A DNA stretch of 64,000 nt from CAG-882 sp050874385. Its GTDB lineage: Bacteria; Bacillota; Clostridia; Lachnospirales; Lachnospiraceae. Below the pieces are notes generated by a model that worked only from the letters and a program-made list of their open reading frames with translations, ran no database searches and was not told the origin of the DNA. Location: NCBI GenBank assembly GCA_050874385.1, contig JBNMKO010000004.1:16341-80340 (forward strand). The letters are read 5' to 3'. The position numbers and the translations under genes are program-made. Positions 36,331 through 43,990 of the stretch are shown piece after piece (the first letter of the stretch is position 1; each line of letters starts with the position of its first letter).

Positions 36331-37224
36331 TCAGTCCTTCATTCCAGATGTTGTCATTGTCTCAAGGACATTGCTCTGACAAATAAGGAAGAATATAATC
36401 GGTACTGCCGCTATAATAAATGTAACTGCCGCCGCGGCTCCGGCTCTTGCCGTACCGCCTGCTGTAATCTGCTGCAATGCGTACTGTAAAGGTTTAAGCT
36501 CCTCGTTTCTCAAAAATAAGCTTCCCGTGTTGCCCCACATCTGCTGGAACTGGAATATCGCAAGTGTAAGCCATGCCGGCTTTACGTTAGGCATTACTAT
36601 AGACCAGAACACTCTCCACTCCGTCGCGCCGTCAAGTCTTGCCGACTCCATAAGTGAGTCTGGAAGCTGCTCCATGAACTGCTTCATAAGGTAAAGTCCC
36701 ATACCAAAGGAGCATGCCGGAAGTATAAGAGCCGCATAAGTGTTGTTGATGTGCAGCCAGCTTATGATTAGATACTGAGGTATCTGTGTTACCGTCCATG
36801 AGAACATCATGGAGAGCACTACCATGTTAAAGAGTATCTTCTTTCCCGGAAAATTGTGCTTTGCAAGCGGGTACGCTGCGAGCGAAGCACAGAGCACATG
36901 CCCTATCATACCGCCGCCGGTTATGATGATTGTGTTGAGTATATATCTTGAGAACGGCACCCATGAGCTGTTCATAAGCACGAACAGGTCTGAGAAATTC
37001 TCGAGTGTAGGGTTCCTCACAAAAATCTTAGGCGGGAACTGGTAAATCTCGTCGAGCGGCTTTAGCGCATTGTTGATAATCATTACAAGAGGAAGTGCCA
37101 TGAACACACCGCATATAAACATTATCACGAACAGCAGTGTATTTCCCGCCATGGAGCGGTTGAGCTTTTTCTCTCTTGGCTTTCTCTTAAACAATTTCTT
37201 TTTTGTCTTATTTTCCTTACTCAT
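36331..37224 (-). CDS. second sugar ABC permease, MalG type
   Basis: 297 aa. A very basic N-terminus, six membrane segments and EAA loop MESARLDGATEWRVFWSIVMP. It overlaps the MalF-type gene by 4 nt. It serves the second transporter of the locus. Confidence 0.92.
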   Translation of the reverse strand: MSKENKTKKKLFKRKPREKKLNRSMAGNTLLFVIMFICGVFMALPLVMIINNALKPLDEIYQFPPKIFVRNPTLENFSDLFVLMNSSWVPFSRYILNTIIITGGGMIGHVLCASLAAYPLAKHNFPGKKILFNMVVLSMMFSWTVTQIPQYLIISWLHINNTYAALILPACSFGMGLYLMKQFMEQLPDSLMESARLDGATEWRVFWSIVMPNVKPAWLTLAIFQFQQMWGNTGSLFLRNEELKPLQYALQQITAGGTARAGAAAAVTFIIAAVPIIFFLICQSNVLETMTTSGMKD

Positions 37225-38168
37225 TGGCCAACCCTCCTTAACATGCGCTGTACAAGTTTATTGGTTCCAATCATGAGAAGGAAGAGCACCGTCGCTATCG
37301 CCGACGCATAACCCATTTCCATTCGTCCTCCCGAACCGTAGTCGAGAAGATGTGTCACCACAGTCGCTCCTGCGTAGTTTACGGAAGGGTTTCCTGCGAG
37401 CTGTATTGATATATCAGCCACCGCAAAGGACTGTGTTATCTGCATAACCGCACCGAACATGAGCTGAGGCTTCATCGAAGGAAGTGTCACATACCAAAGC
37501 TCCTGCCAGCGGTTCTTAACTCCGTCCAGAGCTGCCGCCTCATATAGGCTCTTGTCAACCGTCTGAAGTCCTGCTATGAATGATAGGAAACCTGTTCCAA
37601 GTGACAGCCACAGCTGAACCACTATGAGCACCGGAAGCACATACTTTTCTGTCTTCATCCAAAGGATTGCCTCGTCGATAATTCCAAGCTTTAAAAGTAT
37701 ACCGTTTAAGTATCCGTATCTGTCGCCTGTGAGTATTAAATTCCATACCATGTAGGCGTTACCGCAGATACTAGGCGCGTAGAAGATGAGTGTGAGAAAT
37801 GCCCTCACCTTTCCCGAAAACTCATTGATTATCCATGCGAACAAAAGACATAATATGTAGCTTATAGGTCCTGTTACAACCGCAAAGATAAGTGTGTTTT
37901 TGAGTGATATCAGGAAAATATCATCCTCAAGAAAAAGCTTTATGTAGTTTTTCCAGCCCACAAATTTAGGCGGCTCAAGCATATTAAAATATGTAAAACT
38001 GAATGCTATGGATATCACAACCGGAAGTACCGTAAAGAGGAAAAATAATATAAAGTACGGTGCCATCATAGCGTATGAAACTCTGCTCTTTTTAAGCCTG
38101 TAACTAAGCTTTCTCTGCTTATACGCCAGTTCATCGGTTGATACCGTTTTTGCTGTACTGTGTGCCAT
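37221..38168 (-). CDS. second sugar ABC permease, MalF type
   Basis: 315 aa. Six membrane segments; EAA loop YEAAALDGVKNRWQELWYVTLPSM. It starts 15 nt after the gene of the large solute-binding protein, its likely partner. Confidence 0.92.
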   Translation of the reverse strand: MAHSTAKTVSTDELAYKQRKLSYRLKKSRVSYAMMAPYFILFFLFTVLPVVISIAFSFTYFNMLEPPKFVGWKNYIKLFLEDDIFLISLKNTLIFAVVTGPISYILCLLFAWIINEFSGKVRAFLTLIFYAPSICGNAYMVWNLILTGDRYGYLNGILLKLGIIDEAILWMKTEKYVLPVLIVVQLWLSLGTGFLSFIAGLQTVDKSLYEAAALDGVKNRWQELWYVTLPSMKPQLMFGAVMQITQSFAVADISIQLAGNPSVNYAGATVVTHLLDYGSGGRMEMGYASAIATVLFLLMIGTNKLVQRMLRRVGQ

Positions 38169-38183
38169 AATCTTCCCCCTTTC

Positions 38184-41174
38184 CTATTCCTCAACATCAA
38201 CCGGAAGTCCAAGCTCCTGCCGCTTGTAATTAATCTCCGCATTGATGTAGATTACCTTATCCATAAGTTCCTCCCTAGGTGAAGCCGTATCCGTCTCGGT
38301 TGTCACCGTGTAGAAGGCATTGTTTACGTTACGCCATGAGTAGTATCCGCCCGGAACCTGTGGGATTCCCTTCACATACCCGAAAGCCTCAACAAGAGCC
38401 TCATAGTCATCCATAGGCCAAGGCATGTTTGCAAAGGCTTCAAGGTTCGCTGTAGGAACTCGTGCTGCCGAACCCATAAGACTCTCCATCTCTCTTCCGT
38501 ACTGGGTCTGCACATCCGCGCTCGTCCACCACTTTAGGAACTGCCAGCATGCATCAGGATAATCAGTGTCCGCCATTATAATGCTCGCAAGACCTGTACA
38601 GCCTGTGCTTCTGTCTATGCTGCCGTCATCCTTTTTTGTTCCCGGAACCGGAACGAAGTCCCAAAGTCCCGCGATATCAGGGGCAGATACTACAAGATTG
38701 TTGTATGTTGTGTAGTCGGCTATTATTATTGGACACTCACCTGTACGGAAACGCTCCTCAACACTTGTCTCCTTGTCAAGCTTGAAATCCGTGTAGTACT
38801 CACAGTATTCCTTAAATGTGTTTACCGCTATATCCGAGTCGAGAAGCGATTTGCTTCCATCCTGCGCATAGTACTCTCCACCATTCTGGTATAGAAGCAT
38901 CGCAAATATCTGCTCGCTCGGCAACATTCCAAACTCCATCTGGTTCTTTGCAAGCACCGTCATCGCAACCTTAACATCATCCCATGTTTCCGGAATATCA
39001 AGCCCTAACTCTGCAAGTATATCCTTTCTGTAGAACATTACCGGGAATGTTATTGTCTCAGGAAGCGCGTATGTCGCATCTCCAAATGAGAACGCCGTAA
39101 CAGCCGCATCCGGGAACCTCTCAAGCACATCGTCAAGGTCTGAGAACTGACTTAAATCTAAAACGGCATTTCTTATACCGTAGTTTACCGGTGTGTCATT
39201 TCCTGTGTTAAGCACAGCTCCCGCAATTCCCGATGTGTTTGCAACCTGTATAGCCACGTCAGGGCCTTCACCCGCAAGCTCCGCCCTCAAAAGTGTGGAC
39301 ATATCCACGAGCTGTACATTTACATTTACGCCGTACTCGTTTGTGAAGCTCTCATCAATCATAGACTTTATTACATTTGCCTGGTCACGACCGGAACCAA
39401 TCCAAAGTGTTATCGTCGGGCTGTCGTCACCGTCCTCCGCAACATTTCCAATCTGGTTGTAATCAATCACGAAGGAGTAGAAAAGTCTGCTGAACTCATA
39501 ACCCGCCTTGCTGAAAAATGAGGTGTTCTCATATGTAGGCTTAACATCCGGAGAATAGATATTAATTCTGTCTATCGCAAGCGGCTGGTCTATAACCTGT
39601 GTTACCCAGTTTCCGCAGGCTCTGACATTTATCTTGAAGGTTCCGATAACCCTCACAAAATAGTCTCCATCCTTTATCAAATCGTCGAGCTGGTCTCTCA
39701 TGGTGAGAAGCACCGTCTCCTTATCGGACTTCTTTCCGGTGAGTGCGCGAAGCTGTGTTATCGCGCCGTCAAGCTGTGCCCTGACTGCCACAAGCTCATC
39801 GTGAAGTCCCGGAAGCGTTCTCTCAATCTGGTAATCTCTGTAGGTATCAGGTGAAACTCCCGTAACCCTTATAACCTCACGGTATATTGAGTTTAACTGC
39901 TTTACACAGTCCTCAACCTCACTTATAATCTGTGAGAAATCACCAAGAACAACCTCCATCCTTATTGTGTGGTGTCCCGCCTCAAGATAGAAGGAATAAG
40001 GTGTTCCTCCCTCATCCTCCAAAACGTCATCCCTCCAGCTCTGGTCATACTTAAAGCCGTATGCCTCAAGCTCCTTAAAAGGAACCTCACCGTCTATTGT
40101 TATCTTTCTTGAGACATATATGCCTCTGACAAAATTTTGACAATCATAAAGTGATATATTGTAGTATCCCGTCTCGTCCACATCGAAATCCCATTCAACC
40201 CACTGTCCAACCAGTCTCCATGAATTTCCTCCGATTGTGTTGTTCAAAAGCATCTTCGTGCTCGACGGCGATACCGACGGTGATGACTGGTCCTGTATCG
40301 GGTAGAGCATCTGTGAGGATGTCCTTGTCGGATTTTCGCCCTCTATCGTTATCAGCTTTCCGCTTGTGTTCTTAGCTCCAGCCGCGTCTTTCCCACTCTT
40401 TACCTGCGCATAAGCAGGCTTGTCGGACGCGTTGCTGAGTGTAAGCGAATGGATAACCATCGGCTCTCTCATCGAGAGGAGAGTTATCGTGTGCTTTCCT
40501 TTTGTCAGATATACGGACAATGGAGATGTCACATATCCGTCGCTGTCATACATGTACTCGCTCACCCACTCCGGTTTCTCCTTCATGCTCGGCTTGCAGT
40601 CATTTCCCTGATTGTCCTTCTCCCAGTTGTATGCCGTTGAGCCGTTAGAAGCCGTATAGCTTGTGACATCGTACTCCCATATTCTGTAAAATGTCACCAT
40701 GGCAAGCTCCGAATAAGGAAGCTCTCCGTCGACAAACACGCTTCTCTCTATCGCTGAGTTCTTGCCCTCCACCGGGAAATACTCAAGCGACATATTGTAA
40801 AAGCCCTCCTCCTTCACATCAACCTCGAACTCTATAAGAGAATTTTCACTTGTGTAAAGGCTGTCACCGCTCATTCCCTCATAATCCTTGTAGATTACCG
40901 GATTGGTCTCCTCGTCGTTCTCATCGTACCTCACGCAGCCATCCGCCCCGACTGTTATCGATGTATCCGGGTAAACTGCACTGAAATTATTCACATAATC
41001 CTTATAATCAAGCACCGAGTCATCAACCGAATATGTACTCACGATATCATCGTAGTCATCCATCTCAAGCTCCGTTCTCGCCTCAACTTTTGCCGAGCCG
41101 AGCGGAAATGCAAGGAGCAGTGTCATCGCGACGGCAAGCACTGATGTAACCCTTTTTTTGGTAGTCTGCTTCAT
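38184..41174 (-). CDS. solute-binding protein fused to two CBM-like domains
   Basis: 996 aa from the ATG at 41174 (GGAAAGGAAAAGGG upstream). Signal peptide ending near LGSAKVEA; no lipobox Cys is visible. Two jelly-roll domains of the CBM35/CBM6 kind follow (about 100-260 and 275-415; IEFEVDVKEEGFYNMSLEY and VEWDFDVDETGYYNISLYD are corresponding strands), then a helical, coiled-coil-like spacer (about 420-510) and an ordinary family 1 solute-binding fold (about 590-980). Typical family 1 proteins are 400-500 aa, so this one is twice the size. It could capture polymer and pass oligomers to permeases at 36.3-38.2 kb. Confidence 0.85.
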   Translation of the reverse strand: MKQTTKKRVTSVLAVAMTLLLAFPLGSAKVEARTELEMDDYDDIVSTYSVDDSVLDYKDYVNNFSAVYPDTSITVGADGCVRYDENDEETNPVIYKDYEGMSGDSLYTSENSLIEFEVDVKEEGFYNMSLEYFPVEGKNSAIERSVFVDGELPYSELAMVTFYRIWEYDVTSYTASNGSTAYNWEKDNQGNDCKPSMKEKPEWVSEYMYDSDGYVTSPLSVYLTKGKHTITLLSMREPMVIHSLTLSNASDKPAYAQVKSGKDAAGAKNTSGKLITIEGENPTRTSSQMLYPIQDQSSPSVSPSSTKMLLNNTIGGNSWRLVGQWVEWDFDVDETGYYNISLYDCQNFVRGIYVSRKITIDGEVPFKELEAYGFKYDQSWRDDVLEDEGGTPYSFYLEAGHHTIRMEVVLGDFSQIISEVEDCVKQLNSIYREVIRVTGVSPDTYRDYQIERTLPGLHDELVAVRAQLDGAITQLRALTGKKSDKETVLLTMRDQLDDLIKDGDYFVRVIGTFKINVRACGNWVTQVIDQPLAIDRINIYSPDVKPTYENTSFFSKAGYEFSRLFYSFVIDYNQIGNVAEDGDDSPTITLWIGSGRDQANVIKSMIDESFTNEYGVNVNVQLVDMSTLLRAELAGEGPDVAIQVANTSGIAGAVLNTGNDTPVNYGIRNAVLDLSQFSDLDDVLERFPDAAVTAFSFGDATYALPETITFPVMFYRKDILAELGLDIPETWDDVKVAMTVLAKNQMEFGMLPSEQIFAMLLYQNGGEYYAQDGSKSLLDSDIAVNTFKEYCEYYTDFKLDKETSVEERFRTGECPIIIADYTTYNNLVVSAPDIAGLWDFVPVPGTKKDDGSIDRSTGCTGLASIIMADTDYPDACWQFLKWWTSADVQTQYGREMESLMGSAARVPTANLEAFANMPWPMDDYEALVEAFGYVKGIPQVPGGYYSWRNVNNAFYTVTTETDTASPREELMDKVIYINAEINYKRQELGLPVDVEE

Positions 41175-41200
41175 CCCTTTTCCTTTCCGTAAAGCTAAAT

Positions 41201-41932
41201 TCACGCTTTACCTTCATTACTGTTATAGTACCATGCGTCCTCGCCATTCTTTGGCTTTGGCATATAGTGCAACAATACCTTCTCCATCATAAATGTCACA
41301 ACAAAGCACCAGCACCCCGGCACAAACGCGATGCACGGTATCGGAAAAACATATATCTGTAACCATATAAGAACCGCCGTCCCGGCAATAACCGCCGCGG
41401 TCACCGGTATATATCTTATTCCCATGACAAATGCAAGCTTCCACATGTCAACCGTCCTCATAGTGAACCTTGACAATATAGGAAAAATATATACGCTAAG
41501 TGCCATAAGCAGCACCCCGAGTATCACATACACCGTGGCAAATACTTTCCCGTCATGTGTGGACATTCCCGCCGCTGCCGCCTCATTCATCGCGACAGCC
41601 TGTCTGTATCCTATGTATAGAGCAGCCCCCACTGCAATAATCTCAAGTGTAATTATTATCCCCTTTAAAAGCGTCCTCTTCATAGATGCAAAGAACTCAA
41701 AAATCGGTGTTCCTCTCCCCCTTCTCACGCTCTTAATCACCGCGTAATAAAGAGAAGTCACAGCCGGGCCAATCGTCACAACCGGCACACAGCATATAAG
41801 AAACACAACGCTAAGCATCACAAGCTCCCCGAACCTATTCATAAGCTCCATGAAACGCCCATCCCATGAAAACAACTTACCGCCAAATATGTCCTTTATG
41901 GTTATGCGCTTTTTGTTTTCAATATCTCTCAA
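41201..41932 (-). CDS. DUF624 membrane protein, second copy
   Basis: 243 aa from a TTG at 41932, chosen because AAGGGGGGC precedes it; the frame extends to 41992 without a ribosome-binding site. Membrane pattern and the stretch ELMNRFGELVMLSVVFLICCVPVVTIG match DUF624 and the paralogue at 25481-26125; both end in a WYYN motif. Its stop overlaps the longer frame of the next gene by 4 nt, but not its preferred start. Confidence 0.8.
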   Translation of the reverse strand: MRDIENKKRITIKDIFGGKLFSWDGRFMELMNRFGELVMLSVVFLICCVPVVTIGPAVTSLYYAVIKSVRRGRGTPIFEFFASMKRTLLKGIIITLEIIAVGAALYIGYRQAVAMNEAAAAGMSTHDGKVFATVYVILGVLLMALSVYIFPILSRFTMRTVDMWKLAFVMGIRYIPVTAAVIAGTAVLIWLQIYVFPIPCIAFVPGCWCFVVTFMMEKVLLHYMPKPKNGEDAWYYNSNEGKA

Positions 41933-42007
41933 CTTGCAGCCCCCCTTTTTAAGTAAATAATCAATGTCATTTTTCACTGAACAGTTGTGCAATTTTTTTT
42001 AAATTAT

Positions 42008-43564
42008 CTACTTAATAGGGTACTCCTTTAAGTCCGGAAGCTCATCGAGAGTAATTACCAACTCGCTGTCATAAGCCTTCTTTAGCATATCCTTCTCCGT
42101 ATACTGCTCGCTGTACGAATATATCGATGTGCTCTTTGCAACGAACTCCGTTCCCCATGTACAGAACAGCCCCCACATGGCTCCGTCCCTCTTTGCAAGC
42201 TCAGGGTCGAACACGCATCCGTTTTCCGACATCACAACCATCTTGCCCTTTGTGTAGTTGGCAGCCTCCAAAAACTTGTTGACCTGCGATGTGTAAACAT
42301 GCTCTCCCGGATATATGTCCTCGCCGATTATGTCCACATACTCATCGCCCGGATACCAATCCGCGTCTTGTCCGTTCCACAGCCATATAAGATTGTTGAT
42401 GCCGTACTCATTGGTCAGCTTGTCGTGCAACAATATGTAGAGCTTCTTGTAAGCCTCCGGCCCCGATGCACCCCACCAGAACCATCCACCTGCCGCCTCG
42501 TGAAGCGGTCTCCACAGTATTGGCACGTCCGCCTCCTGCAAAATTAGAAGCTGCTGTGCTATAGTGTCTATATCCTTCATCAACAGTTCGTAGCCTTCCT
42601 CGTCCTCACCGTTCATAATCTTGGCGAGGTCGATGTTTGTCGACTCCGTTCTAAATCCTGACCACCACTCACCAGTAAGATATTTGCTCGGCGCATTCCA
42701 GTGCCAGCAAAAAGTTACTATTCCGCCGTTCTCCCAAAAGCTCTTGGCATACTCCGTAGCCTTTGATGTGCTTCCGTTCTCAACCCTCGACGGCGAATAC
42801 TCGATAAAATCAAGCCCAAGCACTGCCGGATATTTTCCAGTCACCTTGTTGACAACCGTGACTTCCTTTCCAAACTGACCCGTATCGCAGTACTGACCGG
42901 AGAGAATTTTCTCTCCATATATATCTGTCATATAGCTCATAAGTCTCTTTGCGCTGTCGGTGGCATTCTTGTTTACAAGCTGTGCCGAAACCTTATAAAT
43001 ATTCTTATCAATCGGCTGTGATGTGCAAACCGTAAGCTTATCCAAGCAAATCCACCCCCAATATTTCTGTACTGTAACCTCATGTGTTCCCTTCTCAAGA
43101 TACACACGGTTTATCGCCGTGTCGGAAAATGTGCTCTCCTCCGACACCAGATTTCCCATGCTCTGCCCGTCGACATACACATAATTTTCCTTGTGTCCCC
43201 CGTTGCTCGCCGTGGTGAACACCAAATCGTAAAAGCCATCTTCCTTTATATCAATATCAAATTCACACGCATCATCATCCGACGAAAAACCTGCCACATA
43301 CCCTGTCCCGCTGTAACCCGGCTTCTCCTTATCTGCCTTTACATTCCCCTTAAATGCAGCGTCCTCAGCCTCATATATCCCCGCAATCTCAGGAATATAT
43401 TCCTGCGTCGCCTCCATTGTGCTCTCACTGACTGCCTGTGACTGTTCCGTTTCCACATTTCCGTCGCCTGACACAGCACTGTTACAGCCCGTGATAACGC
43501 CTGCCATGGCAACCGCCGCGATTGCCGCCCCGATGTGCCGCGCTTTCATATTTTTTCCTGCCAT
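42008..43564 (-). CDS. GH26 beta-mannanase lipoprotein with CBM35-like domain
   Basis: 518 aa from the ATG at 43564 (GGAAGGA 8 nt upstream); an ATG at 43549 is also possible. Lipobox ITGC, acidic linker, then a CBM35-like jelly roll (about 60-180; GIYEAEDAAF...GTGYVAGF...VYLEKGTHEVTVQ), then a GH26 barrel: HWNAPSKY, the acid/base Glu in RPLHEAAGGWFWWG and the nucleophile Glu in VVMSENGC. GH26 enzymes are mostly endo-beta-1,4-mannanases. It would cut mannan at the cell surface and is the first gene of the 21-kb operon. Confidence 0.92.
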   Translation of the reverse strand: MAGKNMKARHIGAAIAAVAMAGVITGCNSAVSGDGNVETEQSQAVSESTMEATQEYIPEIAGIYEAEDAAFKGNVKADKEKPGYSGTGYVAGFSSDDDACEFDIDIKEDGFYDLVFTTASNGGHKENYVYVDGQSMGNLVSEESTFSDTAINRVYLEKGTHEVTVQKYWGWICLDKLTVCTSQPIDKNIYKVSAQLVNKNATDSAKRLMSYMTDIYGEKILSGQYCDTGQFGKEVTVVNKVTGKYPAVLGLDFIEYSPSRVENGSTSKATEYAKSFWENGGIVTFCWHWNAPSKYLTGEWWSGFRTESTNIDLAKIMNGEDEEGYELLMKDIDTIAQQLLILQEADVPILWRPLHEAAGGWFWWGASGPEAYKKLYILLHDKLTNEYGINNLIWLWNGQDADWYPGDEYVDIIGEDIYPGEHVYTSQVNKFLEAANYTKGKMVVMSENGCVFDPELAKRDGAMWGLFCTWGTEFVAKSTSIYSYSEQYTEKDMLKKAYDSELVITLDELPDLKEYPIK

Positions 43565-43636
43565 AAGGTAATCCTTCCATATTTCTTTGCAAAACCACAC
43601 GTTTTCTATATTTGTTTTTCACACAGATTTGTTTTA

Positions 43637-43666
43637 GTTACTTAACAAATATATTTTTTAAGTAAC
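43637..43666. promoter_or_regulatory. 30-bp near-perfect palindromic operator of the mannan operon
   Basis: Left arm GTTACTTAACAAATA, right arm TATTTTTTAAGTAAC: 15-bp arms with one mismatch and no spacer. It begins just downstream of the -10 box of the operon promoter, a classical repressor position. The LacI protein at 24422-25465 is a candidate binder; the AraC protein is an alternative. Confidence 0.65.
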
Positions 43667-43669
43667 CTT

Positions 43670-43698
43670 AGTATAGCCCATAGTCAATGCAAAGTCAT
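43670..43698 (-). promoter_or_regulatory. promoter of the mannan operon
   Basis: Minus strand ATGACT (43698-43693), 17-nt spacer, TATACT (43675-43670). Transcription would start at about 43663, inside the palindrome. Confidence 0.55.
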
Positions 43699-43824
43699 CA
43701 TTATTTTTTGATTTTTATCATATATTTTTGATTTATTTGTGCATTTTTTCTAATGTGCATGTCATTTTTATTAATATTTATGTCAATATACCAACGAATA
43801 TGTCATTTCAGTGTAAAAAATATA

Positions 43825-43852
43825 GTTAATTTTGTTAGCTAACAAAATTAAC
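43825..43852. promoter_or_regulatory. 28-bp perfect palindrome
   Basis: Arms GTTAATTTTGTTAG and CTAACAAAATTAAC, no spacer, no mismatch. The core TGTTAGCTAACA has the even symmetry with central GC seen in many LacI-family operators. It lies 33 bp upstream of the -35 box of the debranching-enzyme promoter and about 130 bp upstream of the mannan promoter. Confidence 0.65.
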
Positions 43853-43885
43853 AGTTATTTTTTTAACATACTTTTGTACAATGGC

Positions 43886-43914
43886 TTGAATGTGAATGCG
43901 TTTTCTAATATAAT
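43886..43914 (+). promoter_or_regulatory. promoter of the glycogen-debranching gene
   Basis: TTGAAT (43886-43891), 17-nt spacer, TATAAT (43909-43914), 76 nt before the ATG, with GGAGG in between. Confidence 0.7.
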
Positions 43915-43990
43915 ATTTTTATGATGCCAAAGTTAAAAAAGTGTTTTATTACTATTGAGCCACTGCAAAGCAGTTATATGGAGGATTAAT

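Larger units (their letters stand above)
43565..43990. other. 426-bp divergent control region of the mannan operon and glycogen-debranching gene
   Basis: Very AT-rich and without a credible coding frame. From left to right it holds the GH26 leader, a 30-bp near-palindrome, the minus-strand promoter, a 28-bp perfect palindrome, a plus-strand promoter and the ribosome-binding site of the debranching enzyme. Confidence 0.7.

Noticed and set aside
43825..43852. The 28-bp palindrome as an integration site or Rex site
   Set aside because: No integrase or element boundary nearby, and the TTGTT/AACAA half-site spacing (4) does not fit the Rex pattern (8).
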